A stretch of 39,303 nt of DNA from Halomonas getboli (lineage in GTDB: Bacteria > Pseudomonadota > Gammaproteobacteria > Pseudomonadales > Halomonadaceae): contig NZ_JALMEW010000013.1 of assembly GCF_023094245.1 (NCBI RefSeq), positions 1 through 39,303 of the forward strand, written 5' to 3'. How positions within the stretch are numbered: position 1 is the stretch's first letter; each line of letters begins with the position of its first letter. Position numbers and translations under genes: made by a program. Shown here piece after piece: positions 32,528 to 38,811 of this stretch. The notes beneath the pieces were generated by a model. It did no database searches. It was not told the DNA's origin and worked only from the letters and a program-made list of their open reading frames with translations.

Positions 32528-33190
32528 TCACTCCCCTGATGTCAGGTCTAGTACCTGCCCCACGACGACCCCTAGCGCCACGTGGCCGTCGGTCACCGGG
32601 CGGATGGGATACATGGGGTTGCGGGGCCGCAGGAACAGATCCTTGCCGTCGCTGATGATCTGCCGGAACAGCGGCTTGCCCTTGCCGCCCTCGTCGGCGA
32701 TCACGACATAGTCGTCTACCTGGGCCTCGTGGTTTTGGTCCACGACGATGACGCCGCCTCGGGTGAACGACAGGCCTTCTGTGGCCTGCATCGAGTCGTC
32801 GTGTAGTTCCAGTCCGTAATACCCCAGCTGCTCCTTCATGATCGGCGGAAAGACCCAGCGTATCGGGGTTGGCATGTCGCCGTAGTTGCGATCGCGCACC
32901 CAGCGGAAGGCGTCCTGCCACTGTAGTACCGGGACGAGCATGCGCGTTGCCCTTGGCATTCCGGCTGCCGCTGGTGGCGCATCGCCCGATGCCTCCGAGA
33001 GGAGTGTGTCGATCGAGGTGCCGAGCGCCTTGGCGATCGCTGCGACGATGTAGACGCTGGGCGCCATCTCGTCCCGCTCGATTCTGGATAGGTACGCCGG
33101 GGCGATGCGACCACCAGCTGCGTCGCACAGCTGTTGAAGGGTCCGTCCCTGGTCGTGTCTCAAGCGCCTAATAACTGGTCCGATTCTCAT
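32528..33190 (-). CDS. Lysogeny repressor (HTH plus S24/LexA-like peptidase, CI-type)
   Basis: The 220-aa repressor is expected to bind the operator between itself and the divergent early genes. Residues about 1-62 form an XRE helix-turn-helix (IGPVIRRLRHDQGRTLQQLCD, AYLSRIERDEMAPSVYIVAAIAKALG). The C-terminal S24 domain contains LHDDSM (catalytic Ser133) and GKPLFRQ (Lys172), with RecA-dependent self-cleavage expected. The only Ala-Gly in the linker is at 76-77, about 57 residues before the Ser, farther than in LexA or lambda CI. Efficient SOS cleavage is therefore uncertain. ATG 33190 is chosen because the HTH begins there and GGAG lies upstream. Frames extending further run through the operator. 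Confidence 0.9.
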   Translation of the reverse strand: MRIGPVIRRLRHDQGRTLQQLCDAAGGRIAPAYLSRIERDEMAPSVYIVAAIAKALGTSIDTLLSEASGDAPPAAAGMPRATRMLVPVLQWQDAFRWVRDRNYGDMPTPIRWVFPPIMKEQLGYYGLELHDDSMQATEGLSFTRGGVIVVDQNHEAQVDDYVVIADEGGKGKPLFRQIISDGKDLFLRPRNPMYPIRPVTDGHVALGVVVGQVLDLTSGE

Positions 33191-33320
33191 CCCTAAATTC
33201 TCCGCTTCCGATCTACGGAAATGGAAGGCCATATCCGGATAGCCATTGCGCCACAATGTACAAATAAGCAAAATGTGGGCATGCCCACACGAAGGGCTGA
33301 TAACTAGATAATGAAAACGG
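33191..33320. promoter_or_regulatory. Divergent immunity control region
   Basis: The 130 bp between the repressor and the first plus-strand early gene holds a perfect 16-bp palindrome (listed separately). Weak promoter-like elements are TTGCGC (33246) with CAAAAT 17 bp on, and TAGATAAT near 33306. Promoter assignment is tentative. Confidence 0.5.
33274..33289. promoter_or_regulatory. Perfect 16-bp palindrome, candidate repressor operator
   Basis: TGTGGGCATGCCCACA is fully self-complementary and lies between the divergent repressor and early genes, the expected place of the CI/Cro operator. Partial half-site copies (CCACAATGT near 33252) lie beside it. Confidence 0.65.
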
Positions 33321-33956
33321 ATGGCTTGTATGAAACAGAAGACTGAAGACCAGGTGGTCATCGAGTACACGCGGCGCTGGTTCGAGAACAGCCGCGAGTC
33401 GATCGAGTCCTTCTCCACCACCCTGTTGATCCCCGCTCTGGAAGACGCCGGCCTCGCCGAGGTCGACCACGACTCGGTCGAGAACAGCGTCGAGGCCTTC
33501 AAAAGATGGCGCCGCGCCGCGTCGATGCGCGTCGGTCGGATTATCCGCGGCCAGAAGCCGTTTCCGCTGGCCTGGAAGTGGGCCTGGATCAGCTGCCTTC
33601 CCCACGACTACCAGGTCGAGATCCGCCGCGAGCTGATGGCCATGGCCGGCTCGTTCTACGTCCCCCTCCCGAGGATCGGCATGGCTCCCGGCGCCGACCC
33701 CGTCGCCGCGGTTGAAGCCGTGAAGGCGACCCTGCACCGGGTCAGCCAGGAGTTCGGTGAGCTACAGGCGCATTCCCAGCCCGCCCACGACGGCCGCTAC
33801 GACGTCAACGACGACCCGCTCGAGGTCGATCGGATGATGAAGGAGGCCGGCGACCTGGTCGAGGCGCTACTCGGCGAGATGACGGCGCTGTCACGGGGCA
33901 CCGGGCGGCCGATGCCACGCATGCGGATGATCGCGATTGAGATAGGGGGTGAGTGA
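33321..33956 (+). CDS. Putative early regulator in the Cro/CII position
   Basis: This is the first gene transcribed away from the repressor. The 211-aa protein contains TRRWFENSRESIESFSTTLLIPALEDAGL, a basic KRWRRAASMRVGRIIRGQKPFPLAWKWAWISCLP segment and a C-terminal acidic helix region. The central basic part with 'fPl.W.w.w...lp' looks like phage CII/regulatory proteins that interpose between repressor and replication or late genes, but I cannot name a family with certainty. ATG 33321 or ATG 33330 could be the start; neither has a strong ribosome binding site. The stop overlaps the next gene. Confidence 0.6.
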   Translation: MACMKQKTEDQVVIEYTRRWFENSRESIESFSTTLLIPALEDAGLAEVDHDSVENSVEAFKRWRRAASMRVGRIIRGQKPFPLAWKWAWISCLPHDYQVEIRRELMAMAGSFYVPLPRIGMAPGADPVAAVEAVKATLHRVSQEFGELQAHSQPAHDGRYDVNDDPLEVDRMMKEAGDLVEALLGEMTALSRGTGRPMPRMRMIAIEIGGE

Positions 33957-34435
33957 TGATCGCAACCTGTATTTATTGCGGCCATGAAGTCCGGTACGGC
34001 CCACGCCGCGGTGTCACTCGCGATCAGGCGCACCAAGCGCTCATCGAACACGACAAGGTGTGCCCGGAAAACCCTGTCGTCCAGGAGCTGCAGGCTGCCA
34101 CGGATTTTGCCGAAGACCGCGCTCGGCTGCTGGGCCTGGTGCGCGAGAAACTGGGCGTGCCCAGCGAGCCCCACCAGAGCATCGACGAGAGAACCTTCGA
34201 GGCGATCGACGAGATCGCCGCGCGCAGTGCCGTCGAGTGGTCATCCATCGCTGTGCTGAAGCTCTTGGAGGAGATCGAGCAGCAGGTGGGCGCGGCTATT
34301 CCGGCCTCAATCCTGAATGACGCCCTGGCGAAGGTGGGCCTGCGCGAGCGGTTTGGCAACGAGGCCATTGATCGCGCGAAGGAAGCGGCCAGGAGCGCCT
34401 TGGCTGAGAAATTCGCGTCTGGCGAGGAGGTGTAA
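33953..34435 (+). CDS. Hypothetical protein with an N-terminal zinc-ribbon-like motif
   Basis: The 160-aa protein begins CIYCGHEVRYGPRRGVTRDQAHQALIEHDKVCPENPVVQEL. The CxxC, a later His and Cys suggest one zinc-binding knuckle. The remainder is helical (LLGLVREKLGVPSEPHQSIDERTFEAIDEIAA, then LLEEIEQQVGAAIPASILNDALAKVGLRERFG). It is coupled to the upstream gene by an overlap and precedes a string of small early genes. Function is unknown. Confidence 0.65.
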   Translation: MMIATCIYCGHEVRYGPRRGVTRDQAHQALIEHDKVCPENPVVQELQAATDFAEDRARLLGLVREKLGVPSEPHQSIDERTFEAIDEIAARSAVEWSSIAVLKLLEEIEQQVGAAIPASILNDALAKVGLRERFGNEAIDRAKEAARSALAEKFASGEEV

Positions 34436-34437
34436 CC

Positions 34438-34713
34438 ATGGCCGAGTCCTCGAATAAGCCGCCACGCCGTGAGCTGTCGCCGCTGATCCGCGCCTATTTC
34501 CAGGTCGGCGATCCGGCCTATATGGCGCACGGTGCTGAGGCCTTTGCCCTGATCGTCGGCCGCAATCAAGGGCTGTGCAATCCGGTCAACGCGGCCCTGT
34601 TCGCGATCCTGGTAGAGCTGCAACAGATCGCCAGCCAGCCGGAGTGGAATTTCGACCAGCTCGAGCAGCTGGTCGGAGACCTCAAGTACCTGAAGGAGGT
34701 CGGCAGCAAATGA
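34438..34713 (+). CDS. Hypothetical early protein
   Basis: The 91-aa protein has the segments RRELSPLIRAYFQVGDPAYMAHGAEAFALIVGRNQGLCNPVNAALFAILVELQQIA and a C-terminal acidic helix. No family is recognised. It starts with ATG two bases after the previous stop, with GGAGG upstream, and its stop overlaps the ATG of a 27-codon gene. Confidence 0.62.
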   Translation: MAESSNKPPRRELSPLIRAYFQVGDPAYMAHGAEAFALIVGRNQGLCNPVNAALFAILVELQQIASQPEWNFDQLEQLVGDLKYLKEVGSK

Positions 34714-34793
34714 TCACCGTCATCAAGGACGTCATGATCGGCGGGTTCTGGCTCGCCGCGATCGTGGCCAGCACAGGGGAGTGGCTGCTGTGA
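34710..34793 (+). CDS. 27-aa hydrophobic microprotein
   Basis: The frame MITVIKDVMIGGFWLAAIVASTGEWLL starts at an ATGA overlap and is preceded by AAGGAGGT at 34693-34700, nine bases upstream, one of the best Shine-Dalgarno sequences in the window. The middle (VMIGGFWLAAIVAS) is hydrophobic enough to lie in a membrane. The stop TGA overlaps the GTG of the next gene, so it is part of a coupled chain. Function is unknown. Confidence 0.55.
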   Translation: MITVIKDVMIGGFWLAAIVASTGEWLL

Positions 34794-35017
34794 GTGACCC
34801 GACAGACAACGCGACCGATGACCAGCTGTTCGCCGAGGAGCAGCTGGCCCGCCGGGTCGAGCAGGAGCGCCTGGCGCGCGAGACGGCGTCCGGCGCGACG
34901 CATTGTGTTGACTGCGGCGAAGAGATCCCGGTGAAGCGCCGGGAGTTGCTGCCCTACGCGACGCGCTGCGTCGACTGCCAGGGATTCGCCGACCTGATGG
35001 ATCGCCGTCGCCGATGA
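34790..35017 (+). CDS. TraR/DksA-type zinc-finger protein
   Basis: The 75-aa protein has the C4 zinc finger of TraR/DksA-like proteins, CVDCGEEIPVKRRELLPYATRCVDCQ (about residues 39-64). Before it is an acidic helix (EEQLARRVEQERLARETA). Phage and plasmid TraR proteins of this size bind the RNA polymerase secondary channel and mimic DksA-ppGpp; that role is inferred here. The GTG start at 34790 is supported by GGGGAG upstream and the GTGA overlap. Confidence 0.8.
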   Translation: MSDPTDNATDDQLFAEEQLARRVEQERLARETASGATHCVDCGEEIPVKRRELLPYATRCVDCQGFADLMDRRRR

Positions 35018-35027
35018 GGAGGGAGCC

Positions 35028-35663
35028 GTGCTGGGAGCTCAGGATCTGGCGTTCGTCCGCCGCACCGTGGTCTATGCCCACGCCACCCCGTCGCCGCGCC
35101 GCGTCAGCGAAGCCGACGCGCCGGCCCGGTTCACCGATGACACCTACCGCGATCGCCTGCCGCCAGCCGGCCCCCGGCGTTGGGCTGCCGAGATGCGTCG
35201 AGGGTCGACTCGCGTGATGGCCAGCGCCACCCGGCCGAAGCCGAAGAGCTCGATGCCGCTGCCGCCCTGGGCGTTCGAGGACGCCAAGGTCGTGCAGGCG
35301 ATCCGCTCCCTGGACGCCGACCACCAGCACTGGCTGCGCTACGCCTATGCCGATTCGCGCGAGTGGTGCGACGAGCAGGGTGTCACCGTGGCGCTGTGGC
35401 GGCGCTTCGAGCCCACCCTGGGCGGCGCCCGGGAGAAGACGCGGACGGCCTGCAAGGGCCTCGCTCACCTCGCCGCCCAGTGCCACAAGAGCCGGAAGAA
35501 CAGCGGGCAGGTGCTGCATGAGCCGGCCCGCCTCCAGGAGCTGCTGAAGATCAGCCGCGCCAACTGGGACAAGCACTGGGGCCCGCGCTGGCACGCCATG
35601 CACCGCATTCTCAATGAACTGGACCGTGAGGCGCTGACGGCGCTGTGGAGGGTGACCGAGTGA
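35028..35663 (+). CDS. Putative late-gene antiterminator (Q-like)
   Basis: The 211-aa basic protein is the last large gene before the lysis and structural genes, where lambdoid phages encode Q. The N-terminal 65 residues are Arg/Pro-rich. From about 75 the protein reads LPPWAFEDAKVVQAIRSLDADHQHWLRYAYADSREWCDEQGVTVALWRRF, similar in style to Q/antiterminator-like families with conserved Trp and a helical core. No zinc motif is present, so identification rests on position and pattern. GTG 35028 is preceded by GGAGGG. The many intrinsic terminators in the late operon suit a phage that uses antitermination. Confidence 0.5.
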   Translation: MLGAQDLAFVRRTVVYAHATPSPRRVSEADAPARFTDDTYRDRLPPAGPRRWAAEMRRGSTRVMASATRPKPKSSMPLPPWAFEDAKVVQAIRSLDADHQHWLRYAYADSREWCDEQGVTVALWRRFEPTLGGAREKTRTACKGLAHLAAQCHKSRKNSGQVLHEPARLQELLKISRANWDKHWGPRWHAMHRILNELDREALTALWRVTE

Positions 35664-36076
35664 TCAAGCGAACCATTATCGGATTGGCGTGCCTCGCGCT
35701 CTTGCCGAGCCAGGCCAGTGCAGCAGCGGCGGCGGTGGCCGCCGCTGCTGCCACTGCGGCCACCGCTGGGGCGGCCTCCTCGAGCAACAGCAGCCGGGCC
35801 CAGCAGATGCCCCAGGGCGTTGCCGGCGCCCCGATCGAGTGGGCCGAGGTGGGCTGGCTGCGCTGCCCTTCCCGGTACGCCGAGCCGTCCGGGTGTCGAG
35901 AGACCGTCGAGCGAGACTGGCGGCCGGACGCTCCGGGCGATGTCGAGCCCTGGGTGGAGTGGATGAAGCGCCACAAAGGCGAAGACGCTCGCTTCATGGG
36001 CATGACGATCATCGAGCACGACGTCCGGCTGTTCTACGGCGTGCCGGCGGAAGATGGCCAAGGGGGTGGAGAGTGA
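35660..36076 (+). CDS. Hypothetical exported protein with an Ala-rich linker
   Basis: The 138-aa protein starts with a signal peptide (MIKRTIIGLACLALLPSQASA, cleavage expected after ASA at about residue 21). A 20-residue Ala-rich run, a Ser/Asn linker and a soluble domain (IEWAEVGWLRCPSRYAEPSGCRETVERDW) with two Cys follow. An exported early or late protein next to lysis genes might act on the envelope, for example in superinfection control; this is speculative. GTG 35660 overlaps the previous stop (GTGA) and has GGAGGG upstream. Confidence 0.62.
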   Translation: MIKRTIIGLACLALLPSQASAAAAAVAAAAATAATAGAASSSNSSRAQQMPQGVAGAPIEWAEVGWLRCPSRYAEPSGCRETVERDWRPDAPGDVEPWVEWMKRHKGEDARFMGMTIIEHDVRLFYGVPAEDGQGGGE

Positions 36077-36402
36077 CCGATTTCAAGGACATGACCGACG
36101 ATGATCTGCACGAGATGATCGTCGAAGCCAGGGCCGAGCAGCGCCGCCGCAAGGAGGAGAAAAAGCTGCCGGTGTTCCTGGTCGACGGGATTTACCACAA
36201 GTCGCTGTCCGAGGCCCTGAAGAAGCTCGAGCGCAACGTCTCGCACAGGGCAAATCAGAGCGAAGAGGAGCAGCGAAAGGCCTTTGGCGACTGGCTGACG
36301 GACGGTGTCGATCGCCGTCGCTTTGGCCTGAAAATCGAGTTCTGGAGCGAGAGCGAGTACAACTCTCGCCCTGACCGGGTCTTCGGTGGTTCGTTCGAGT
36401 GA
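36073..36402 (+). CDS. Hypothetical charged early protein
   Basis: The 109-aa protein begins with an acidic then Arg/Lys-rich helix (TDFKDMTDDDLHEMIVEARAEQRRRKEEKK). The segments PVFLVDGIYHKSLSEALKKLERN and AFGDWLTDGVDRRRFGLKIEFWSESEYNSRPD follow. No family is recognised. The GTG start overlaps the previous stop and is preceded by GGGGGTGGAGA. GTGA overlaps at both ends show tight coupling. Confidence 0.6.
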   Translation: MTDFKDMTDDDLHEMIVEARAEQRRRKEEKKLPVFLVDGIYHKSLSEALKKLERNVSHRANQSEEEQRKAFGDWLTDGVDRRRFGLKIEFWSESEYNSRPDRVFGGSFE

Positions 36403-36704
36403 CCCTGCCGTCCTGCATCCACTGCGAGTACGCCCCGGAGCGCCGCGAGAGCGGCGACCGGGTGATGTACATCTGCCCGGTCTGCAACGGCCGCGGCGAC
36501 GCCTCGACCGCCGAGGCCTGGGCCGCGGCTTCCTGGTGCCAGGTGAACCGCGACGACCTTTCCGCCTGCCGTTGTGGCCACCGGGCGCGCTTCCGCGCTC
36601 GCGACGGCCAGTGGTGGGCCTGCTGCACCGGCTGCCAGCACCGCGTCGGCGGCTTCATGTCGCTTCAGGGCGCGGTCGCCGGCTGGGCCCGATCGCTGCG
36701 CTAG
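36399..36704 (+). CDS. Small multi-Cys protein with two Lar-like zinc-ribbon repeats
   Basis: The 101-aa protein has ten Cys. The first half (CIHCEYAPERRESGDRVMYICPVCNGRGDASTAEAWAAASW) has two CxxC knuckles followed by 'A..AW', the layout of Lar/restriction-alleviation-type zinc ribbons. The second half (CRCGHRARFRARDGQWWACCTGCQHRVGGFMSLQGAVAGWARS) repeats the layout. A tandem duplication is probable. Lar-type proteins counter host type I restriction; that role is only suggested. The GTG start overlaps the previous stop. Octad array D begins just downstream. Confidence 0.6.
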   Translation: MTLPSCIHCEYAPERRESGDRVMYICPVCNGRGDASTAEAWAAASWCQVNRDDLSACRCGHRARFRARDGQWWACCTGCQHRVGGFMSLQGAVAGWARSLR

Positions 36705-36706
36705 GT

Positions 36707-36754
36707 GGACAAAGGGCCAAAAGGCCAAATGTCCATATTGACAAAAGTCCGGAT
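36707..36754. repeat. Octad array D before the lysis genes
   Basis: The degenerate octamers GGACAAAG, GGCCAAAA, GGCCAAAT, GTCCATAT, TGACAAAA and GTCCGGAT start at 36707 and keep the 8-bp step seen in the other arrays. It lies immediately after the stop of the zinc-ribbon gene and before two terminators. Confidence 0.68.
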
Positions 36755-36792
36755 CAGAGCGACCATTCTGGCAAATTGCCACACTTCCGTAG

Positions 36793-36817
36793 AAGCCCGC
36801 CGCCGAGCGGGCTTTTT
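36793..36817 (+). terminator. Intrinsic terminator 1 before the lysis cassette
   Basis: The stem AAGCCCGC/GCGGGCTT (36793-36800 with 36807-36814) with a six-base loop runs into TTTTT. Together with the next hairpin it separates early from late genes, as expected for a Q-type antitermination checkpoint. Confidence 0.8.
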
Positions 36818-36837
36818 CGTGCCCGATTACAAGCCTT

Positions 36838-36864
36838 GGCCCGCCTTCCCGGCGGGCCTTTTTT
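36838..36864 (+). terminator. Intrinsic terminator 2 before the lysis cassette
   Basis: The stem GGCCCGCC/GGCGGGCC (36838-36845 with 36851-36858) with a five-base loop is followed by TTTTTTATT. It is the second of a tandem pair. Confidence 0.85.
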
Positions 36865-36892
36865 ATTCCTGGTCACCGCCGTGGACGAGAGC

Positions 36893-37204
36893 ATGGACAT
36901 GAACACGATCACCCAGGAGCTGTTCGCGCGCCTGGGGCGCATCGAGGAAAAGCTCGATCGCGTCGTCCGGCTCGAGGAACGGCAAGACCGCAACGAGCGC
37001 GACCTGGCTGACGCCGCCGGGCGGATCGACGCCCTCGAGGAGGTCGTCCAGCAGCAGGGCACGCGCATCGACTCCCTGACAACCACCAGCACCCACCGCT
37101 GGGGGACCTTCGCCAAGGTCTTTTTCGGCGTTCTCGGCTTCTTCGGGATCGTCTCGGCGCCGCTCATTGCCGAGGCGCTGATGATCAAACTGGGGATCAA
37201 GTGA
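36893..37204 (+). CDS. Coiled-coil membrane protein of the lysis cassette (XhlA-like layout)
   Basis: The 103-aa protein consists of a long coiled coil (LFARLGRIEEKLDRVVRLEERQDRNERDLADAAGRIDALEEVVQQQGTRIDSL) followed by a C-terminal membrane segment (FAKVFFGVLGFFGIVSAPLIAEALMI). This layout is that of XhlA-type holin-associated proteins, and it sits just before the endolysin. Starts at GTG 36881, ATG 36893 and ATG 36899 are all in frame; 36893 is chosen for its purine-rich upstream. The stop overlaps the muramidase start. Confidence 0.7.
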   Translation: MDMNTITQELFARLGRIEEKLDRVVRLEERQDRNERDLADAAGRIDALEEVVQQQGTRIDSLTTTSTHRWGTFAKVFFGVLGFFGIVSAPLIAEALMIKLGIK

Positions 37205-37818
37205 TGAACACCGACGACCTGAAGCGCCGCCTGATCGCCGAGGTGATCGACCGCGAGGGCGGTTACGTGAACCACCCCGCCGATCGGGGCGGCCCGACCT
37301 GCTGGGGGATCACCCTCGAGGTGGCCCGCGCCAACGGCTACCAGGGCGACATGCGCGCCCTGCCCCGGCCCTTCGCCGCGAAGATCTACGCCAACCGCTA
37401 CTGGCACAGCCTCGGGCTCGACCAGGTCGCCGAGTTCAACCAGGAATTGGCCCTGGTGCTGTTCGACTTCGGCGTGAACAGCGGGCCGGGCCGCGCGGCC
37501 GAGTACCTGCAGATACAGCTCAACGTGCTGAACGATCGCGGCCGGCTGTATGACGACATCGCGGAAGACGGCGCCTTTGGCTCGCTCACCCTGGGCGCCC
37601 TTCGCGGCTTCGCCGAGGCGCGCGGGAAGAAGGGCCTGGAGATCCTCGCCCACGCGATCAACGCCGAGCGCATCGTCTTCTGCCGGCGCCTGGCCGAGCG
37701 CAACGAATCCCAGGAGGCGTTCGCTTATGGATGGTTCCGGCGAGTGGTCGAGCTGCTCTCTCATGTGCTGCACCAGCGCCCGGTGCCGCGCGAATGGATC
37801 GATGAAGTCGCGGCCTAG
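37204..37818 (+). CDS. Endolysin: N-acetylmuramidase of glycoside hydrolase family 108
   Basis: The enzyme cleaves the peptidoglycan sugar backbone at lysis. The 204-aa protein has the GH108 signature REGGYVNHPADRGGPTCWGIT with catalytic Glu18, then ANRYWHSLGLDQV, a LVLFDFGVNSGPGRAAEYLQ helix and a C-terminal peptidoglycan-binding domain (IAEDGAFGSLTLGALRGFAE, about 115-200). There is no obvious cleavable signal peptide, so it depends on the holin. ATG 37204 overlaps the upstream stop (TGATG); GTG 37201 is an alternative. Confidence 0.92.
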   Translation: MNTDDLKRRLIAEVIDREGGYVNHPADRGGPTCWGITLEVARANGYQGDMRALPRPFAAKIYANRYWHSLGLDQVAEFNQELALVLFDFGVNSGPGRAAEYLQIQLNVLNDRGRLYDDIAEDGAFGSLTLGALRGFAEARGKKGLEILAHAINAERIVFCRRLAERNESQEAFAYGWFRRVVELLSHVLHQRPVPREWIDEVAA

Positions 37819-37832
37819 CCGCAGGAGGACGT

Positions 37833-38390
37833 GTGGAACCTATCAGCATTGCGTTGGCCCTCGCCGAGGCCACCGGCCTGACCGACAAGATCGGGAGCCT
37901 GATCGCCGGCGACAAGGGCGAGGCCGTCGCCGGCCGGGTCGTCGACGTCGCCAAGCTGGTCACCGGCCAGCCTGACCCGATGAAGGCGCTCGACCAGGTG
38001 AAGGCCGACCCCGAGCAGAAGATTCGCCTCGAGGAGGCGCTGGTCGATCGCGAGACCGAGCTCGCCCAGCTCGCCCAGGAGGATCGGGCGGACGCCCGGG
38101 AGATGCAGGTCGCGGTGATGGAGTCGAACCACGCCGGCTGGCTGGCTAGAAACTTCATCTACCTGCTGGCCACGCTCCTGGTGCTGTTCGCGATCGGCTA
38201 CTCGGTGGCGGTCACGTTCATCCCGCTGACGCCCCAGGGAGAGCGGTACGCCGACCTGATCCTGAACGTGGTCATCGTCGGCGGCCTGCTCGGCGGCGTG
38301 ATGAAGTTCTTTTATGGCGGCGGCGCCCGCGGACAACCCCAGCAGCTCGGCGGCAAGCGGCTGCGCGACCTCGGAGACTACGGCAAATGA
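37833..38390 (+). CDS. Holin (GTA-type holin, 3TM family)
   Basis: The 185-aa membrane protein has an N-terminal amphipathic region and a long charged helix (EQKIRLEEALVDRETELAQLAQEDRADAREMQVAVMESNHAGWLARN). Two strong membrane segments follow, at about residues 108-132 (FIYLLATLLVLFAIGYSVAVTFI) and 142-163 (LILNVVIVGGLLGGVMKFFYG). The order and the 'W.aR...y..' before the first segment match the GTA_holin_3TM family. Holin after endolysin is unusual in order but seen in related phages. GTG 37833 has AGGAGG at 37823-37828. The stop overlaps the next ATG. Confidence 0.8.
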   Translation: MEPISIALALAEATGLTDKIGSLIAGDKGEAVAGRVVDVAKLVTGQPDPMKALDQVKADPEQKIRLEEALVDRETELAQLAQEDRADAREMQVAVMESNHAGWLARNFIYLLATLLVLFAIGYSVAVTFIPLTPQGERYADLILNVVIVGGLLGGVMKFFYGGGARGQPQQLGGKRLRDLGDYGK

Positions 38391-38671
38391 AGCGGAAGAC
38401 GTACCGGCTGGATGAGCTGAAGGCTGGCACGACCATCTTCGTCGGCGGGGTCGATCATGCGCACCCCGACCTGCAGCCGTTCCTGGCCGAGTTCCTGGTC
38501 GTCGGCGGCGGTGCACGCTGGCCGGAGCCGGGCGAGATGACGCCTTACCGGGTCAGTAAAGAGATGGCCGAGACCATGTCGAAGCACCTGCCTCTGCACC
38601 GTACGCGGGCCTCTGCTGCTCGCTATGCGATGGCCGAAAGGCGGGCCTGCCAGGCCCGCTGGAGGCAATAG
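38387..38671 (+). CDS. Hypothetical protein at the end of the lysis operon
   Basis: The 94-aa protein starts at an ATGA overlap with the holin gene. It has a strand-rich first half (YRLDELKAGTTIFVGGVDHAHPDLQPFLAEFLVVGGGARWPEPGEM) and a basic helical tail (HRTRASAARYAMAERRACQARWRQ). It has no membrane segment or lipobox, so it is not an evident spanin. The 3' end encodes a GC-rich hairpin without a T-run. Function is unknown. Confidence 0.6.
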   Translation: MKRKTYRLDELKAGTTIFVGGVDHAHPDLQPFLAEFLVVGGGARWPEPGEMTPYRVSKEMAETMSKHLPLHRTRASAARYAMAERRACQARWRQ

Positions 38672-38697
38672 GTACTCCTGGCCATATCGGGCCCCAC

Positions 38698-38745
38698 GGG
38701 TGAGAAACTCGCGGGATTCGCGCGTTTTTCATGTCAAAAGTTCGG
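38698..38745. other. Candidate cohesive end site (cosN, lambda-like)
   Basis: GGGTGAGAAACT (38698-38709) followed by CGCGGGATTCGC and then T-rich and A-rich stretches parallels the lambda left end, GGGCGGCGACCT followed by CGCGGGTTTTCGC. Seven of twelve bases of the overhang and most of the right half agree. It lies about 215 bp before the small terminase gene, the position of cosN in lambda. I infer that terminase nicks here, leaving cohesive ends near 12 bases; the exact nicks are unknown. Confidence 0.6.
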
Positions 38746-38753
38746 TCCTTACT

Positions 38754-38769
38754 TCCTTTCCGGAAAGGA
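38754..38769. repeat. 16-bp perfect palindrome downstream of the candidate cosN
   Basis: TCCTTTCCGGAAAGGA is perfectly self-complementary and lies between the candidate cosN and octad array E. It could be a terminase or host-factor (IHF-like bending) element of the cos region, or a hairpin; function is unknown. Confidence 0.45.
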
Positions 38770-38811
38770 CCTCCGGCGCCCGCCCCGGCGGGCCGCCAGC
38801 CCAGCAATCAC

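Noticed and set aside
38640..38663. Intrinsic terminator at the end of the lysis operon
   Set aside because: A GCGGGCC/GGCCCGC hairpin exists but lies inside coding sequence and lacks a T-run.
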